64,000 nt of DNA from Lycocorax pyrrhopterus obiensis (lineage: Eukaryota; Chordata; Aves; Passeriformes; Paradisaeidae), in assembly GCA_014706295.1 (NCBI GenBank), contig JACSVZ010000007.1, positions 2,749,199 to 2,813,198 on the forward strand, given 5' to 3'. Shown in pieces: positions 21,571 through 32,581 of the stretch (positions are counted from its first letter, which is position 1; the number at the start of each line of letters is the position of its first letter). A program made the position numbers and the translations under genes. The notes under the pieces were generated by a model. The model saw only the letters and a list, made by a program, of their open reading frames with translations. It ran no database searches and was not told where the DNA came from.

Positions 21571-22130
21571 CTAGAGTTCACAGCTACCTAGGCCTCGGGG
21601 GTTTACCTCTAAGCCTAATGATGGGACCTGGTAGCTCTGGCAGCTTGGAAATGTCACCACAATCACTCTTGTTTGATCCCTGTGGAAATCAAACATCCTG
21701 ATGAGGGCAGGAGCATTCTGGTGGAAAAATTGGTGGCTCAATTTTGCCTGTTGGAAAGTGTCAGGTACATTGGGTGTTAGTACTGGCATTGCCAGAGTGT
21801 TAGCTCTCCTGTTCCCTTCGGCCATGGGGCCTGGGAGATCAGTGTGCGACTGCACGTGCATCACATGAAAAGGTTGCTCTTGGTGGGAGAGGAGATAGAC
21901 CAGTTTCAAGAGCAATTGGTGCAGCTTTGGATTTGCAACCTCCTTCAACAAGGCATGCTCCGCTCTGGCAGTTACTCCAGCCACATAGGCTGAATCTGTG
22001 ACCAGATTGAAGGGTTCCTAGAACCTTGCAAAAGCTCTAACCATGGCTGCCAATTCTGCAATTTGTGGTGATCCTTCCACCACCTGGACATCAGACTCTC
22101 ACATCTGAGTCCGAGGATCCCACCAAATCA
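21571..22130 (-). pseudogene. ERV C: RNase H domain and start of integrase
   Basis: The frame contains IAELAAMVRAFA, FNLVTDSAYVAGV (an Asp in an RNase H catalytic motif) and HVQSHTDLPGPMAEGN (the His-containing C-terminal RNase H loop). It continues through LSHQFFHQNAPAL, the His-His part of the integrase zinc domain. The Cys-Cys half (CQSY) keeps only one Cys I can read. Stops are present at about 22018-22020 and in the segment 22090-22130. In intact elements this joins reverse transcriptase to integrase in one polyprotein. Confidence 0.8.
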
Positions 22131-23115
22131 TCACCGACTTGTGGGATGCTCCTCAGCCATCGGTAAAAACAGAGCTTTGAGTGGGGTTTTGCTTTGAAGT
22201 TGTTTTGGGGCCATATTGAAAGTTGTGTTAAACAACTTATGTTTGGGCTTGTGAATTGAGATTTGGCCTGGGTAGCTGTCCAGAGTGAACTGGAGGTGCT
22301 CGTTTGTCTGGAGCAAATGCTCCAGGACACCAATGGTCAGTGGCAAATGAATGCATACAAAGTCGCACCCAGCAAGGGTACAGAGGCGAGCTCTGGCTCT
22401 CATGATTAATTGAACCATCAATTCCTGTGGCGCGGTGATGGTCTTGGACAGCTGATGCGACAGAAAGATCCACTCTATGATCAAGAGGGGGTCTTTCTGT
22501 GCTGCGTCCCACTGAAAAAATGAATCCATGGTAATGAGGAGAGTTACCCAAAACGTTGTAGCTGAAGGGTATTCTTGGGTCTGTCCGGTGGGCCTGTTGA
22601 GAAGACAGGGCGAGCTGCACCTTAGCAATGGCCTCCTGGGCCTCCGTGGTGATGGTTTGTGGTGAGTCCAGGTCCTCGCATCCCTTCAGGAGATCGAACA
22701 GGGGAGCGGGGTTCTCCGTTGTAACACCCAGCAGGGGATGGACCCAGCTGATGGAACCGCAGAGCTAATGGAGGTCTTGCAGGGTCCTCGGGTCGTCCCG
22801 GATGGTCAGCTGCTAGGGTACGATGGTCTGTTCGCTGATGCAGAGTCCCAGGTAGGTCTATGGGCAGGTGCACTGGATCTTCTCTGGATGAACTTCAAAT
22901 CCTGCCTTCTCGACAGCTTGGACAGTCTTTTCCAGTGTAAAGTCCAGTAATTGTCCCTCCAGTGCACATAACAGGATGTCATCCATATAGTGGAGGATTA
23001 TTGATTTTGGGAATGACTTCTGAACTGAGGACAGGACATGGGCAACGTACCTCTGGCAGATGGTGGGTGAGTTCTTCATGCCTTGTGGCAGAACTTGCCA
23101 GTGATACCTGCGCAT
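22131..23115 (-). pseudogene. ERV C: reverse transcriptase palm, thumb and connection
   Basis: The minus strand gives RYHWQVLPQGMKNSPTICQR (the LPQG fingers/palm motif), then ILHYMDDILLCA with the catalytic YMDD box at 22978-22989, and the thumb (AVEKAGFEVHPEKIQ). After further frame changes the connection region follows (LGNSPHYHGF and ITAPQELMVQLIMRAR). At least two frame switches occur after the YMDD segment, near 22860 and 22620. The enzyme copies the RNA genome into DNA. This copy cannot yield a complete product. Confidence 0.85.
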
Positions 23116-23640
23116 CAGGGCTTGCTGGTTTATAGATGGAATGGAAAAGGCAAACTGGGGGGCATCATGTTGGTGTAGGGAGATATTGAAAAAGGTCTAT
23201 AACGACAAGCTTCCATTGCTGAGGCAACATCGAGGGTGAGAGTAGGCTGGGTTGCAGGGGACCCATATCCTCAATTACCTCATTGATTTTATGAAGGTCA
23301 TGGAGGAGTCTCCACCTGTCCTTGCCTGGTTTCTTTAGTACAAAGAAAGGGGAGTTCCAAGGGCTATTAGATGGTATGATACGACCCTTGGAAAGCTGAT
23401 CCTCCATGAGGGACTCAAGAGCACTCAATTTTTCCAGGGAGAGAGGCCACTGGTCCACACACACAGGGGTATCCGTCTTCCACATGAGCTGCGGGGTGGT
23501 GCGCTCTGCAGTGACCCAGACTAAAAATCCCGGGGTGGTGGTGGGATTTCCAGTCAAGTCCCCCATTGGTATAAAAGGTCCCTGCCGCAAAGCGTAAACC
23601 CTGAGCTGATGACAAATGGCCGGACGGACACAACGTGACC
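23116..23640 (-). pseudogene. ERV C: reverse transcriptase N-terminal fingers
   Basis: The frame shared with the protease reads DQWPLSLEKLSALESLMEDQ, then SPWNSPFFVLKKPGKDRWRL and LVVIDLFQYL. VVID carries the first palm Asp. Immediately after it the frame is lost (a short deletion), and the stop falls at 23165-23167. The motifs resume in another frame (DAPQFAFSIPSINQQ) up to 23116. Confidence 0.85.
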
Positions 23641-24172
23641 GTCTGGGCCCGATGATGATATCATTAGTACTCCGCATAGAAGCTGCCGACCCCCCTATCC
23701 CGGTGACCCTCCCGTTTACCGGCTTCAAGCCCCATTCTTTGGGCCACTCGGCACTGGAGACCATGGTGATATTGGCTCCAGTGTCAACCATTCCAGTCAG
23801 GGTGGCCGTGGAGTGCCCATTGAGCAGTTTGCAGTTCATAGTTGGTTTGTCCTGTCCCACAATTTTCGCCCACCATATGCACGGGGTCCTGTGGCACCGG
23901 GGATAGTCATCTGGAATCACGACCGCCTGTGCTACCACCTGTCCTCTAGGAAGGAACCAGAGCGGGTTCCGGCAGGAAACTAGAATGGTAACGTCTCCGC
24001 CTGGTTCCAGCCTTTTGATCTCAGGAACTACAAACAGTTCAGGTGGGCCCCGCACAGGGTCTCTGAAGATCAAAATGTCTGTGTCTATGTCTGAGAGCGT
24101 GTTTGCCTTTGCTGAAATTTGCCACTGAGCCCCTGTGGTGAATTGAATTGGAGAGGCACTCACCAGGGTCAA
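23641..24172 (-). pseudogene. ERV C: protease with upstream pro region
   Basis: This is an aspartic protease of class II ERV type: TGMVDTGANITMVSSAEWP contains the DTGA active site, followed by the flap glycine motif GIGGSA. The C-terminal part, where a GRD-type motif is expected, is scrambled. Upstream, residues 1-125 of the frame end in RGQVVAQAVVIP, which loosely resembles a dUTPase motif 4. No clear GVID or GRS motif is present, so I do not call a dUTPase. Protease and reverse transcriptase share one open frame of 335 codons (23165-24172) rather than being frameshifted. Confidence 0.8.
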
Positions 24173-24329
24173 GTGTATTCTTGCTTCCCCTCGCGGTGAT
24201 GTTTTTGCACAGTCACAGTCCAGGTATGGGGTAGCAGGACAGGGAGAAATGGCTGATGAATTTCTGTCTTCACGCAGGGCCGTCCCGCGCTCTAGTGCCC
24301 GTTTCCCTGGTGTCCCTGGTGGTGCTGTC

Positions 24330-25736
24330 TGCAGGTGTGACAGTCTGAAACAGCAGACTTGGGAATTTGATTAGTTTTCTTCAGATCGGGGCAGTTTTTG
24401 GCAAAATGTCGCAAATTCCCGCAGTTCTAACAGCGGGGCTTGTTTTTAAAGTCTTTGTTTGAGGCCAAAGCCCCCATCATTCCTCCCATGGGTGCTGGCG
24501 AGGGTGCTGTTTCTATAGTTGCCAGCTTTGTGCCTGCCTCAGTCATTTGATCCAGAGTTGGGGTTGGGTCTAGCGGGAGGGCCCTTAACACCTGCTGGCA
24601 ACGCTCACTGGCATTTGCCCTTGCCAAAACACAGAGCAGCTCTTGCTGGGCCTCTATGTTTTCGACTTGTCTCCCCACCGACTCTTAATCGATCAATGAA
24701 TTTAATAATGGTCTCTTGCGGGACCAGCTTAACATGGGAAAAGCTTATAGAGGGGGTGACATCAACGGGAGTGAGGGACAACGCTTGCTCAGCCATTTTG
24801 TTTAGGTCTCCCAGGACCGGCTCCGGCAGTTTGAGGGCCTGGTCTTGGGGCTTTTCCAGGTTACCTTCACCACAAGGTGTTCCATAGTTAGATGGGTCCT
24901 GGTGGAATCCCTCTGATAGCATGAGAGGAGATCCCGGAGTAATCTCCTCCATGTCCTTTCCCACAGCAGGTATTCTGCTGGGGAAAGGAGACACGACATG
25001 ATGGTTTTGATGTCATGTGGAACCAGGGTGTTGGTGGTGAAGGTAGCCTGTACCCAGCTTTTAAAATAGGGGGTTCCCTTCCAAACTCCTTTCCTGCCTT
25101 GCACAGCTCCTTTAGATGTGCATTTGGGAATGGCTCCCATTGGGGGTTCCCTGCCCTGTTATACAGAACTGGGGCAGCCATAAATCCCCCTTCTCTGCCC
25201 ACCTCCCAGTTCTCGCCCCTCCTACTTCCGGCCCCAAGAGGGTGGGAACCAGAAGGGGCAGCATGGGAACCTGAAGTGGGTTGGTTCCCAGGGGCGGAGT
25301 CACTGATGGAGGGGGCAGGAACTTGGGTGGAGCTCATAACCAAAAGGAGAATCCCAGAGACAGGGGAGGGGCCCAACACGGTTACACCCATGGACGTCAC
25401 AAGGGGCGGAGACAAGGAGGAGCTGCACATTTTGGCCGGAAAATGGGATAGGGAAGGAGACAAAATTGCGGATCTGGCCACGCGGTTGGCATCATTTTGT
25501 GGAGCCACCGAGGGGGACACTGGGAAAGAGGACATAGGCTGAAAGGTTTGGGGAGAGCTCAGGGCAGCATGACCAGTGCTGTCCTGAAAAGGGTGCTGAG
25601 GGGACCTAAAAGGGTCAGAGAGATGGTAGCACCTCAGCACTGAGTGGTGGGCTACACCTTCTGATCCCCTCCAGAAGGGGGTTAGTGGGATAAAGAGCAC
25701 AGGGAGAGGGCAGAGGAAGAGGAGCAACTTCAACAA
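24330..25736 (-). pseudogene. ERV C: gag, broken in at least three places
   Basis: Capsid motifs are spread over three frames: AGNPQWEPFPNAHLKELCKA (about 25.12-25.18 kb), SPAEYLLWERTWRRLLRDLL (about 24.93-24.99 kb), and an MHR-like KLVPQETIIKFIDRLR near 24.7 kb. A fourth frame covers the end of capsid (LARANASERCQQVLRALPL) and the nucleocapsid. The zinc knuckle reads C-stop-N-C-G-N-L-R-H-F-A-K-N-C, with a TAG at 24427-24429 inside the first C-x2-C. A second knuckle (CHTCRQHH) lacks its last Cys. The region before capsid is Pro/Ser-rich, like other class II gags. No intact product is possible. Confidence 0.8.
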
Positions 25737-26360
25737 AAGGATTCAAACTACCCGATGCTCCCAATTCGTTCCCTGCATCCTTAACTGATTTGTAAATTAA
25801 AACCAACAAAGGAAAAACTTCCTCACCAAATCATCCCCATTTCTTTTTAAAACTGTGAACTTCTCCCCCACTTTATCCCAGAACTCAAGCGATTTAACCG
25901 ACACATTAGGAAAAAACTGAAAGATCCATTGCACAAAACGTTTTAAAAGACCCTTAAAAAACTTAAATCTTCCTGCTTTAAGGGAACCTGCAACTTAGAT
26001 GTACACCTCCCTTTGGGGACAGGACAGCCTAGCACTCATCTTCCCAAAAAAAACCCCTCACCCACCACTGAGAGGAAAGGGAAAAGAAAACTTCAAAGGC
26101 ACCCCGTGGAGCTTCACTCACCAAAACACTGAGTCCCTGACTCCAAAGCTCCCATGGGAACAAAAGAAGCTCTCGGCAGGGTCCCCCGGTTTCGACCGGT
26201 CCCTCTCCCTAAGAGGGGTATTGGTTGTCTCTCAGAACAGGTCCGATAAAACTCATATCTGTCTTCAGAGGCGTGGCTGCACTGAACGTGAACTCCTGAC
26301 AGCCAACTGTCAGGGATGCTTTTCGGGACTCTCCTCAGAGGTCCCTGTTCAGGCACCACA
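25737..26360 (-). mobile_element. ERV C leader, matrix region and primer-binding site
   Basis: The PBS at 26341-26358 reads TGGTGCCTGAACAGGGAC on the minus strand. It matches 16 of 18 positions of the tRNA-Lys3 site, and both differences are C-to-T type. It lies two bases from the LTR. The leader and matrix region are not readable in one frame. Confidence 0.8.
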
Positions 26361-26949
26361 TGACACAATGTGAGTAGCGGGGGTGGAAAGAGCGTCGCGT
26401 CTATCCCGATTGCATCCTTGTAGGAGCAGCTCTGGGGGGTGCCGCGCTAGCGCACTCGGACACGCTCTGACACACCGTAGTTGGTGGATACTCACAGCCA
26501 CTCACACACACGGAGCCAGACAGCTCCTGCAGCATCACCGGGGACAAAGAGGCTGGAGGGGTTCTTTGTATGGAGTTCCAAGGGGTTTATTGGGGTCCCT
26601 GCTCGAAGGGATCCAGGGACAAAGAACACAGAACACTGAGGGGTCTGGGGTTTTATCCAGATCGGCAACGGGGGTGGGCAAAACATCAGGGACCAATCTT
26701 CTGGGGGCCAAGGGGTGGAGAGGATGTGGGGTGACAGGACAGTGACCAGTGGGGAAGGTGAAGGGTGGAACAAGGGGACTGGGAACCAGTGGGGTATTAA
26801 GGAAAGGAGAACTATCTAGAACATGGACTTAAAAGGGGTAAAAGGGTGTGGTGTTAGACCTCTGAGCCTGCCCACCAGCAGACCTTCACTGTTTGGGGTT
26901 CTGTGGCTCCTTGGCCACTCCTGCAGTGGATTCAACCAGAGCAACAGAC
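26361..26949 (-). mobile_element. ERV C 5' LTR
   Basis: The + strand starts TGACACAATG beside the PBS. Positions 26361-26690 match the 3' LTR. Positions 26691-26949 have no counterpart in the 3' LTR but end CAACA, giving a TG start on the minus strand. LTR D sequence resumes immediately after (CATTTCCCATCCCC). I therefore favour a 589-bp LTR whose U3 is shortened in the 3' copy. The alternative is a 330-bp LTR ending at 26690. Confidence 0.65.
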
Positions 26950-27278
26950 TGCAACTCCCATTTCCCATCCCCTTGTGCTGCTCCTGCAAGAGGAGATCAA
27001 GAACTCAGGAGTAAATTTAAGTCCAGGAAGGGAGGGCTAGTGGGAGGGTTTAACTTTATTTGTCATTATTCTCCTCTGAACTTACTGGTAATAGATTAAA
27101 TTTATTTTCCTCAAGGTATGTCTTTTTACCATGACTCTAATTGGTGAGTGGTCTCTCCCTGTCCTTATTTCTACTCAGGAGCCTTTCATTATATTTTTCC
27201 CTTCCCAGTTCCTCTGAGGTATGGAGTGACCATGTCTTTGGTGGGTACCTGGCATCCAGCTAGGGTCAACCCACCACA
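26950..27278 (+). mobile_element. LTR D, right part
   Basis: This continues the LTR interrupted at 20321. Landmarks of the family are TTGGTGAGTGGTCTCTCCCT and GGCATCCAGCTAGGGTCAAC, ending CCCACCACA. The position where the family carries its AATAAA signal reads TAATAGATTAAATTTATTTT, so the sense-strand polyadenylation signal may have decayed (inference from memory of the consensus). Confidence 0.7.
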
Positions 27279-27280
27279 GC

Positions 27281-28070
27281 AGATGTGAAAAAAAAAATTC
27301 CACAAGGTGCTCAAAACTAAAATATGAGAGTGGTTAAGAATGAAAGCAAATGTTTTTTTGATGTTCTTGTTGGTTTGAGGACATGGGCATGAAGATACAT
27401 GAGTTCCCTCCTCCATTTGCAGGTCCCCACTGTGTCAGACTTTTTTTTTTTCCACCAGTTATGCTTCCCCATCTCCCTTTACCTTTTCCTTTATTCTTTA
27501 TATTTCTTGAGGTTTTGCACAATCTCAATATTTTTCAGGTAACTCAAGATCTTCCATTTATTTCAGCATTAATGTAGGGAGGTTTTTGGCCAGGTGTCTC
27601 CCCAACAGGTCAGATATTTTATTTTATTTTTGTTTTTTGGTCCTGCAGTAGAGGAGAAATGGAAAAATGCTTTGTAAACAACTGTAGCTTTTTTCTGATT
27701 TTAGCATATTTTTACATTGGCTAAAGGTTTTTTACTTTACTGAATTAATAACTGCAGTGTAGATTAACTAAAAGCTAAATACAGCACATCTGCTCAGCTG
27801 ATATATTTCAACATATAAATGTTGATCATTGGACATTTTTATCCAGTAGTATTTTAGGGATTAGATCTGCACAGTTTGAATCAGATCAACATTTTTTAGC
27901 TCTGTAAGGAGGAAAACTAATAAAATCCAACTAAACATGTTCAATAAAAAAATTGTAATGGCTTGCAAGTCCACTGGTATATACAAATAGGACACTCCTA
28001 GCTCATGTCTTTCAGCTGTGCCCAGCAAAACACAAATGGGATGGCATTTATTAACAGCAGCAAAGAAAAC
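27281..28070 (+). other. Intron sequence between LTR D and a CR1 fragment
   Basis: AT-rich, with poly-T runs at 27441-27451 and 27615-27640. Nothing else recognised. Confidence 0.5.
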
Positions 28071-28243
28071 ATAGAATCATACAATGGTTAGGGTTGGGAG
28101 GGACCTCAATCATGATCTAGTTCCAACTCCCCTGCCATGGGCAGGGACACCTCGCTGTAGACCAGGTTGCTAAGAGCCCCATCCAACCTAGCCTTGAACA
28201 CCTCCAGCGATGGGAAGTCCACAACTCCTCTGGGCTTGGACAG
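28071..28243 (-). repeat. CR1 LINE 3'-end fragment
   Basis: On the + strand it opens ATAGAATCATACAATGGTTA and GGGTTGGGAGGGACCTC, and runs to CTCTGGGCTTGGACAGG. This is the reverse complement of the CR1 3' UTR and tail, so the element is antisense to ANO3. Confidence 0.85.
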
Positions 28244-28344
28244 GTGAGTAACAACTGAGGTCTATTCTGGACTTTTCTTTCTGTCAATTGGTACAAAATG
28301 CTTGAGCTTCTACAGCAGTATTAACTGGATTTTTTTTTTCTTCC

Positions 28345-29110
28345 TGGCTGGTTTGAAAGTAAACCCGCAGGAGAAATGAATCCCACACAGTTACCTTGAG
28401 AGAGATTTCAGGTCAGAGTTGCAATTTAATAGAAAGATTACAATATATGCAATGATACAGAAAAACTGGCTTAAACTCACAAAGTCAGAGTACAGCCTGG
28501 CACCCTGTGGGTCAGGGTGGTGGTTGCAGTCCGATTAAATGGTGGTTTAGTTCTGTTGAAGTGATGGTTGCAGTCTTGTCAAAAGCGGTGGTCCTGTGGA
28601 AGTTCTGGTCCAGCTCTTGCTCCGTCGAGTGGTGGTGCTGGTGGTGTCCTGAGCCCTCAGTTATATATGCTCAGGTCCAGGCAGGAATGCTCAGTACCTC
28701 CCCTCGGGGCGGTGAGTTTCACAACAGAATGATGTAATCCTACAGGATATTTTTTTGAGTCCTTGATGGTCATTGCAGCTGCCTGTTCTGCTGATGCCAT
28801 TCAGTTAATTATGGCCCATTAGCAGACACGACCCCCTCAGGATGTGTGGGACTGTGCTGCTGCTTCCCTGGAGGGACTTATCAGGGCTGAGTCACTGGTG
28901 TGAAGAAAAAAGAAACGCTGCCCTGCCTTGCCCAATTAGCTCTTTTACCTTATTTAACACCCAGCTTGTAGCCCGAGGGGTTGGGTAAGCACTGGGCATC
29001 TACTGTGAATGACACATCATTAACATTTTGTCAGAAATGATGTATAGGGGAGTAGAATACACAGTTTGGTTACACCCTACATCGGCACTGTCCTGCTGTA
29101 ACCCAGGACA
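28345..29110 (-). mobile_element. Solo LTR, antisense, about 766 bp
   Basis: The minus strand starts TGTCCTGGGTTACAGCAGGA, a passerine ERVL/ERVK-like LTR start as I remember it. It ends with GGTTTACTTTCAAACCAGCC near the + strand left end. CTTCC precedes it and CTCCT follows it, a poor match, so the target duplication is doubtful. A GGTGGT-rich stretch lies at 28510-28650. No internal retroviral sequence adjoins it. Confidence 0.6.
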
Positions 29111-32100
29111 CTCCTATGGCTTCTTGCCTACCCAATTTCACTTCCAAAGTCAAGGAGACTAATTGTGATGGTTGGCATTAGAGCTTATCCAAGAAGTACA
29201 AGAATAGAGAGCACTGGCAGCTGATCTCGACAGTAACAGCCAAGTGGGTTGTCATAGGCCAGGGAAGACATGATGGAAAATGAAAGTGCAGTAAACAGTA
29301 GCTTTCCCACAGTGCTGAGGGAGAGAACTTGAGGCAGTCAAGCTTTTCTCGTGACGTTTTGTGGAGCTGCAGCTGAATAAAGATCCATGTTTGAATATAA
29401 AGATGGATATTTATACTGCAGATCAAATAGACTGTTAGTCTATATCATTGCTTTTGGGGTAAGTTACATTAGAAACATCCTCAAGCAGTACAACTCAAAA
29501 CAGAAGATTCAGGGATGCTATCTTGGTTTGCATTGTGGCAGTCCCACATGGAAGATTAAATACACAACCAAGTAACAGAGATTGTGGAAGAAAGGATGAC
29601 AGAAAATAATGTTACTTTATGGACAAACATGATATAAAAATGTCACAGAAGCTTAGAAATTGCAGTTATTGAAGAAAGTCTCAAGGAGTAAAATCACTGT
29701 GCATTTAGTATGCATGTTATCTTTAAGGAAATGTAATTTTGACTTAGTGGGTGTGAAAATACGGGAAAGAGACTTTCATTTTAATAAAAGTAGTGGATAC
29801 CTTATAAAGGAAAAGCACCTGGTCATAAAAAATAAAAAAAAAAACAGCCAATGCTATTAGTAGCAAAGGTTAGTTGCTGTTATCTTCTCTTAAAATCTTT
29901 TTCCAAAATCAACATATTTTATTCTTTGTTCTTTAAAAAGATTAAAAATAATCAAAAGGAATTTGCAGAAAGTTCAACTTAAGAAATGAAATGACCCTCC
30001 CAAAACACACGTTACGATTGTGCTTTCTAACCTATTCTGGTATAGAAGTATTATGCATTCAATTGAACTTTGATTATAATTATTTTTGTTAATGATTTTC
30101 TTTTAATATATGCTGCAAAACAGGTAAAGGGGATGACTAGTCTGTTCTAAGTATCTACAAACATTTTAGGGGTTTTGTTGACATTAGTGTCCAAAACTAC
30201 ATGAATGGTAAGAACAATGCACACTTTTGAATATACTTTTGAAATATGAATTGTATGGTATGTGTCTCAGTTTTACAGTTTTCCAGACAGGTGTAATAAA
30301 TGGTTATTCAAGTGGAATGTTTAAATGCTAAATATTCTTCCCCTTTTTACTGTATTAATATCATTACACAGCGGAAGAGTGCTTTATGTGCATAAAAGAA
30401 GTAATCAACTGCTGAAAGATACAATAGCAAGTATCTTTAAATTTTATATAAGGTTTCTTTGTAATTATAAATTTCTATAATTTTAAGGGTTGTTTTTGGT
30501 TTTTGTTTTGCTAAAACAAATTTTGAATACATTTCAGGCAAGATAGACGGTATCTCTAGGTGAAGATAATTTTTTTACAGAAGAGCGATGCTGCAATTTA
30601 AAATACGTGTCTGTGAAAGCATAAAAATGTTTAGCAGGTAAAGTGTGTTGAGCACAGAGGGAAAACTTATTAATGACTTCAAATTATTTAAAGAAAAAAA
30701 GTTGCAAAAGTTTTGCAAAAATTTTTTTTTTTTTTTTAGTACTAGGGGTACTCATGATGTCTAATCCTCTAAAACTTCCCTCATAAAAATAGACTTCTTA
30801 ATGTAAGTGTAGTCTTTCTTCCAGCTTAAATGAGTTTGTTTAAGTTTCATAGGCCTGTCTCTTCATTTTACTGGCTCCTATTACAAGCTCTTGATCTTCA
30901 GTAAAACTAAGAGATCATCAAACCTGGGCATAAGTCAAATCTGCAGAATTGCTAAGTACTGTTTCCTACTTTATATACCTACCACCTGAAACCTTCTTTT
31001 AACTACATTAATTTTTGTTGAGCAGAGAGTAAGTTGTATAATAAGTCAAAACATTGTTTACAATAAATAAAATCCCTGAGTTAGGCATTTTGACAATTAA
31101 AACGAGCTGGTTTGTACATTAAGAAATCCCATCACAGATTTACCACGGTTAATATCAATATTAGAAATTATCAAGGGAACATTTTGTATAATCATTATGT
31201 AGTAACTAAATTGAAGAAAAAATAGTGCTCAGTAAATGTTCTGGTTTTTAATATTCCATCTCAGAAATGTGAAATGCTTAGGGTATGTGAGATAATTGTG
31301 GTTATTTTTTAAAAAATTTCTGTAGTACTTAGTTTGGAGAATTTAACTGAACAACTTAATGAAAAATACTTAAATGTTGCAGATGAACTTTTATGAATTT
31401 AAAATCCATGAAATTCAAGATTGTGGTTCCCACAGCAACCACGACTTCTTTCTTGGCTTCTATTTACGGTTTCAAATTACTGGGCTAAATACTGTTCCTA
31501 GTCCACCTGACTTTTCCCCTGATGATGTGAAAGCTGAGATGGGAACTTTACTCAGGATTTGTGGGTAAATTTTTTGTCTGAATATGTTTCTTTTTCCAAT
31601 TTGTCCAAGATAATGTTGTGTGGCAATGATTATTCCATCTTTTTAATCTTTAACATATTTTTTCAAGACTAGCCATTTTCTAACATTCATTAAAACTTTA
31701 CAGTCCAACTGTACAGACATTGCCCTTCATTTTACTCCTGCTGGGTGTATAGGGCAAGTATTGTCATAATTCTTTGATGGACAATGTGGGTCAGCTGTGA
31801 GGGAGGTCCTCAGTTTCCTGCAGCTCTCTTAGGGTACTCAACTAAGTTTTCATAAAAAGTTTAGCTGAGCAATTAAAATTAAATCCAGTGACAAGGAGAA
31901 CACTTCCTTCACGATGTCCTTCTACCTTCCGGCACCATCAGGTAAACCTCTGAAAATGTGTTCTGAAGCACTTAGTGCAATATCTTAATGTGCAAATTTT
32001 CAAATGCTGTATCTGCAAGTGTGTAGGGGAATCAGGCATTTCAATTGCTTGTTTAAATTTAAAACATGAGATGTTACTCTGGTCTCCAGGGTGTGCCTGC

Positions 32101-32444
32101 CTATTTGGTGAAACATCTTGAGCCTCAGCAATTGTAAGTCAAGCAGTTGAATATTCATATCACTTTGTGTGTTTTTTAAACTACTGTAAAGGAGGTTATG
32201 GACTTTTTTATTTGAATGCTAATAAAACAACATTTCTATAGGCTTTCTACTAAAAATAGCAGTCACTTCTAGTTTAAGATAAACATGGTAACATTTCAAG
32301 TATAAAGCTTTTACAGGAAAAGAAATATGTTATTAAAAATTGTAAACATAAAATGAATACTCGACTGTGGCTGTAATAATGCTGTTCATTTCTGTCCACT
32401 ATAATCTAAAATGAGCCCATTGTTTTCTTCTGGTTTTCCTTCAG
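29111..32444 (+). other. Right part of the 16.8-kb ANO3 intron
   Basis: AT-rich intronic DNA with a poly-T run at about 30721-30738. A 64-codon ORF near 31374-31568 has splice-like ends but the wrong phase (see rejected). Nothing else recognised. Confidence 0.6.
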
Positions 32445-32581
32445 ATGTAGGAAAGGACAAAGATACATATACAGATGATTCAGAACATGGGAATTATGAT
32501 GCTCGTACAGATCAGTCATTGCTTATTCAAAATAAGCTCACCAGGCAGAAAACAGAACCTCGAACTAAATCATCTTTAAAG
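32445..32581 (+). CDS. ANO3: ANO3 exon 4 (acidic N-terminal segment)
   Basis: Acceptor TTTTCCTTCAG, donor AAAG|GTAATG. It is entered in phase 1 (completing GAT, Asp) and left in phase 0. The peptide VGKDKDTYTDDSEHGNYDAR matches the ANO3-specific acidic segment GKDKD..DESEH that precedes the dimerisation domain. It is followed by a basic stretch (KLTRQKTEPRTKSSLK). I recognise no further domain; as part of the N-terminal region it is expected to be cytosolic. Confidence 0.85.

Noticed and set aside
25015..25542. A 175-codon + strand ORF
   Set aside because: It is the complement of the Pro/Ser-rich region of ERV C gag and has no domain of its own.
26691..26696. GACCAA as the right target duplication of ERV C
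   Set aside because: Not fully excluded, but it leaves a non-canonical LTR end (CAGG) and 259 unexplained bases inside LTR D. The boundary at about 26949 restores both TG...CA ends and continuity of D.
31374..31568. ORF with acceptor-like TTGCAG and donor-like GG|GTAAAT ends, considered as an ANO3 exon
   Set aside because: It would be entered in phase 0, while the ANO3 junction here needs phase 1. In phase 1 it meets a stop at once, and the peptide resembles no anoctamin.
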